NCBI RefSeq assembly: GCF_017591435.1
Contig: NC_059303.1
Span: forward strand, 17,001,709-17,065,708
Direction of reading: 5' to 3'
Source: Portunus trituberculatus
Taxonomy: Eukaryota; Arthropoda; Malacostraca; Decapoda; Portunidae
DNA: 64,000 nucleotides
Of the stretch, positions 61,386 through 64,000 are shown one piece after another. Position numbers and translations under genes: made by a program. Every line of letters starts with the position of its first letter. Position 1 is the first letter of the stretch. The notes beneath the pieces are model-generated. The model was given only the letters and a program-made list of their open reading frames with translations. It ran no database searches and was not told the origin of the DNA.

Positions 61386-61665
61386 CCTTAGAATGAGAAG
61401 CCACAGCGGAGGTACACACAGAAAGCACGTCATTTGTTAGGATGGTGTGTAATCAGCTGATAATTTGTGATCTCTTCTGCTGAGTGACTTTGGGAAACAG
61501 CAGCACATGTACTCACTAAAGGGTGTTTTGACGATTGTACAGTATCGATTAATACTTTGTGGGTATTTTTGTAGAGAGGAATATGGAATGAGAATGTGCT
61601 GCAGAGATACTCACAAACCTCGACCCAACCTGCTCTGATGCTTACCTGTGGAAGATAAAAGATTT

Positions 61666-61673
61666 TTTATTAA

Positions 61674-61713
<40 letters not shown>
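61666..61713 (+). repeat. (TTA)n trinucleotide tract
   Basis: Pure TTA/ATT triplets, 48 bp. Confidence 0.94.
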
Positions 61714-61719
<6 letters not shown>

Positions 61720-62579
61720 AGCCTGCTAATCATCAACATCGTGGTCATCGTCATTACTGGCCTTGCCCTGAGTCATAACGAGCGGCTAACAGCTAAAAAT
61801 AGCGGAGCGTAACACTAGTACGTACCTTCTAGACAAAGACTACACACACAGCGAGGCGAGGCACACGCAACCACACTCACTGTACACGCGACGCAAACAC
61901 TCACTGGCCAAAAATACCACAGACACACAGGCACACAGGCACATACACACGCACATACCACACAATACAACACACACAGCACACAGCACAAAACAACACG
62001 CACACACATTAGAGAGCACGTCCACAGCCAGACGATCCTGTACGAAAACATATACAAAAGAAAAAAACAACACACACGAACACGGGCATCTCTCACCCAT
62101 GCCAGACGCAAGTTATCAAGACAACAAACATTGATCTGAAGGGCCACGAACCCGCTCATTCATCAGCCTCGAGGACCCGCCGCTGCCCCGTCCGTTCTTG
62201 TGCTGACCCTTGTGGTGAGTGCGTCGCCACTGATACCCCTACACAGGTCACACTCTCTCTTCCTAGCGCCACTTTTTTAACCCTTCCCTCCCTCCTTGGA
62301 TGTAAAAAAAGATGTGTAATATGAGGAATTTGTAAATCATCACGTTCCGTCTAAGTTTAAGACACTGAATGCCATAAATCATATGTATTTAGTCTTTTTA
62401 TTTAAGGCATCCGTTCCTTCTCTCAATGGCCTTATTTTCCCGCTCTCCGTGCCTTCCCTCATTCCACAGCAACCCTCACCTCCACGCCCCAGAGCTGCTG
62501 GCGCCCACCCATCAAGCGAGACATACATCACAACCCGTCCATGAAGAGAAACATAATCGGCAATTAGTGTAAACAAGGG

Positions 62580-63510
62580 AGGTCTTAAGATGCCTGACTT
62601 ATGTTGGGGTAACCAGACGCCGGAGACCCGCGCGCCGCCACCATCCTTGATCTGGTGGCCGCCGGGGAGCCGCGTAGGGCGTGCTCGAGATAGGTTACGT
62701 AGGGTGTTGGATTGTGGATGGAGAGCGTCGAGATTCATGGGCAGTTATCTGGATTTTTTGTTTTTTATGTTAGTCTGTCTGGCAGACTTTGGGTGCATTT
62801 TAAGTGTCCGTGGTCATAATTTGAGGGTGTGGCTGCGGCAGAGTGAGAAGAGTTTGGGAAAGTGTCACGACAACGGGTCACAGAGTATCGCCAGGGGTGA
62901 CACACTGGAAGTTCTACATGGGAAGTACATTAGTGTATCGCACAGCTCCGTGACGAGTGACGCCGGGATGACACAGGCGTTGGGAGGAGGCGCCTCGCCA
63001 TAGCGCCGTGCCCTCTGGCCTCGCTAAGACTTTGAGAGCCCCAGCCTATGATGATGGTGTAAAAATGCAAATCTTAGAATCCCTTTTTATGTGTGGCCAC
63101 GTTTTTTGTCAGCCTTATCTTCTGATAGGTCCATAAAGAGGGCGTCTTATCTCCTGGCGCGGCGCCGGTCACCGCTAGGGAGGGGACGCGTCTCAGGAGT
63201 GTTCGTCCGCGAGCCGCCCCGCCGCTGCTCCCCGGAACTACAGCGAGCGAAGTGTTTAGCGTCAAAGTCGAAAAGTTATGGAAAATCACACAATGGTAAC
63301 TTATTAGAATATCGGTATTGACATACACGGAGACAAAAAGCCGGCGTGTGCACTCATCTTCCGCCCAGTCAGCGGCTGAGCGGCGTGCGAGCAGTGAGTG
63401 TGGCCGAGAAGCCTGCCACAGTCACCCGCCGTGCGAGAGGTCAACCGGCACCGTCCAATGCGCAGTTGAGAAGGTCTTAGCGCTGCCCCCGGGAAGCCCT
63501 GCAAAGTGAA
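62580..63510. other. GC-rich unique segment, no gene recognised
   Basis: CpG-rich, repeat-poor sequence in the putative svp intron. Contains GATA-type words (TCTTATCTCCTGG, CTTATCTTCTGATAGG) near 63115-63155. Open frames have no recognisable domains. Confidence 0.3.
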
Positions 63511-63514
63511 CGCT

Positions 63515-63722
63515 TAAGGCTTGGAGTCAGAGACGCTTTGCTCACTCACCATGACTATTTCTGAAGGCCACAGCGATGATCAGCCTTGTTTCCACGAGAG
63601 TTTCTGCTGTCAGCAATGTAGAAAACTTGTCAACATATCACTAGAACCACAAAAAAAAATAAATAAATAACTGAAGCCGTTTCGAAGCAATGGAGATGCG
63701 AGGCAGAACTGTTTGAGAATGC
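63515..63722 (-). mobile_element. Family B element, diverged (reverse)
   Basis: GAGACGCTTTGCTCACTCAC, CTGAAGGCCACAGCGATGAT, GTTTCTGCTGTCAGCAATGT, then ACTGTTTGAGAATGCTGGTG at the end. Confidence 0.72.
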
Positions 63723-64000
63723 TGGTGTTAGGCAGAGTCAGTGTGCTCCAGCGAGGCTATGGGCCTGTCCCAACCCTCTTGCTCTTGCCCCGTTGCTGGT
63801 CCTGTTGCTCCGCCTCGTCCACCCCGCCGGGCCCGAGCCACCGCGAAGGGCTGAGGGGCTGGCCGGCCTCTTGAAGGGGAATCACCAGGATACGGAAACC
63901 ACTCCTGCTCACACGCCGCGCCTCTTGTTTACTTAGTGCCGCTCAAGGACGTGAGCTTCATTAATATGCATTTAGGGAACCGTAGCGAGGGATGTGTTAT

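Overview
This window comes from an animal genome. It has spliced protein-coding genes with GT-AG introns, tRNA-derived SINEs, several families of short inverted-repeat transposons and a very heavy load of (CT)n/(GA)n, (CA)n/(GT)n, (CTC)n/(GAG)n and (CTG)n arrays. TTAGG-like pentamers, this style of microsatellite load and a SINE ending in (CA)n suggest an arthropod, most likely a decapod crustacean (crab or shrimp group). The phylum-level call rests on the sequence; the decapod call is inference.

Two conserved genes are supported. The first is on the + strand, in eight coding exons from 2477 to 26035. It encodes a complete 341-residue orthologue of ARB2A/FAM172A, an Arb2-type alpha/beta-hydrolase-fold protein. 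All exon junctions keep frame, and conserved blocks such as HGSG, AGQWSRR, HSNGG and GTKVHEETSW are present. The last intron is 13.9 kb and mostly microsatellite, minisatellite and transposon sequence. The second gene is on the - strand. Two exons (34325-34106 and 33953-33899) encode the C-terminal end of the ligand-binding domain of a COUP-TF / seven-up (NR2F) orphan nuclear receptor. Its DNA-binding domain and the rest of the ligand-binding domain are not in the window and should lie beyond 64000, so 34326-64000 would be one very long svp intron. The two genes converge tail to tail across about 7.9 kb.

The rest is repeat-dominated, and its architecture is the main point of interest. Family A is a roughly 210-bp MITE whose TTAA target is documented by empty sites inside the window, as expected of a piggyBac-type element. 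Family B is a second roughly 210-bp inverted-repeat element with TIRs like CGTATTC..AAAC; two copies of it carry a family A insertion. There are three copies of one tRNA-derived SINE and one copy of another, two hAT-like elements (one with a perfect 8-bp target duplication), a pogo/Tigger-like TA element with a foldback nested inside it, and a second foldback. At least ten unrelated locus-specific minisatellites have units of about 20-230 bp. Several microsatellites appear to have grown from seed motifs within transposons.

Region by region: 1-2462 is the upstream flank or 5'-UTR intron of ARB2A with a foldback. 2463-11882 holds ARB2A exons 1-7. 11883-25820 is the repeat-filled last intron. 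25821-26035 is the final exon. 26036-33898 is 3'-UTR plus intergenic sequence. 33899-34325 holds the svp 3' exons. 34326-64000 is the putative svp intron, with a 0.7-kb TAC/CTG tract, GC-rich unique islands that may be regulatory, and one doubtful candidate first exon of a type II membrane protein at 57444.
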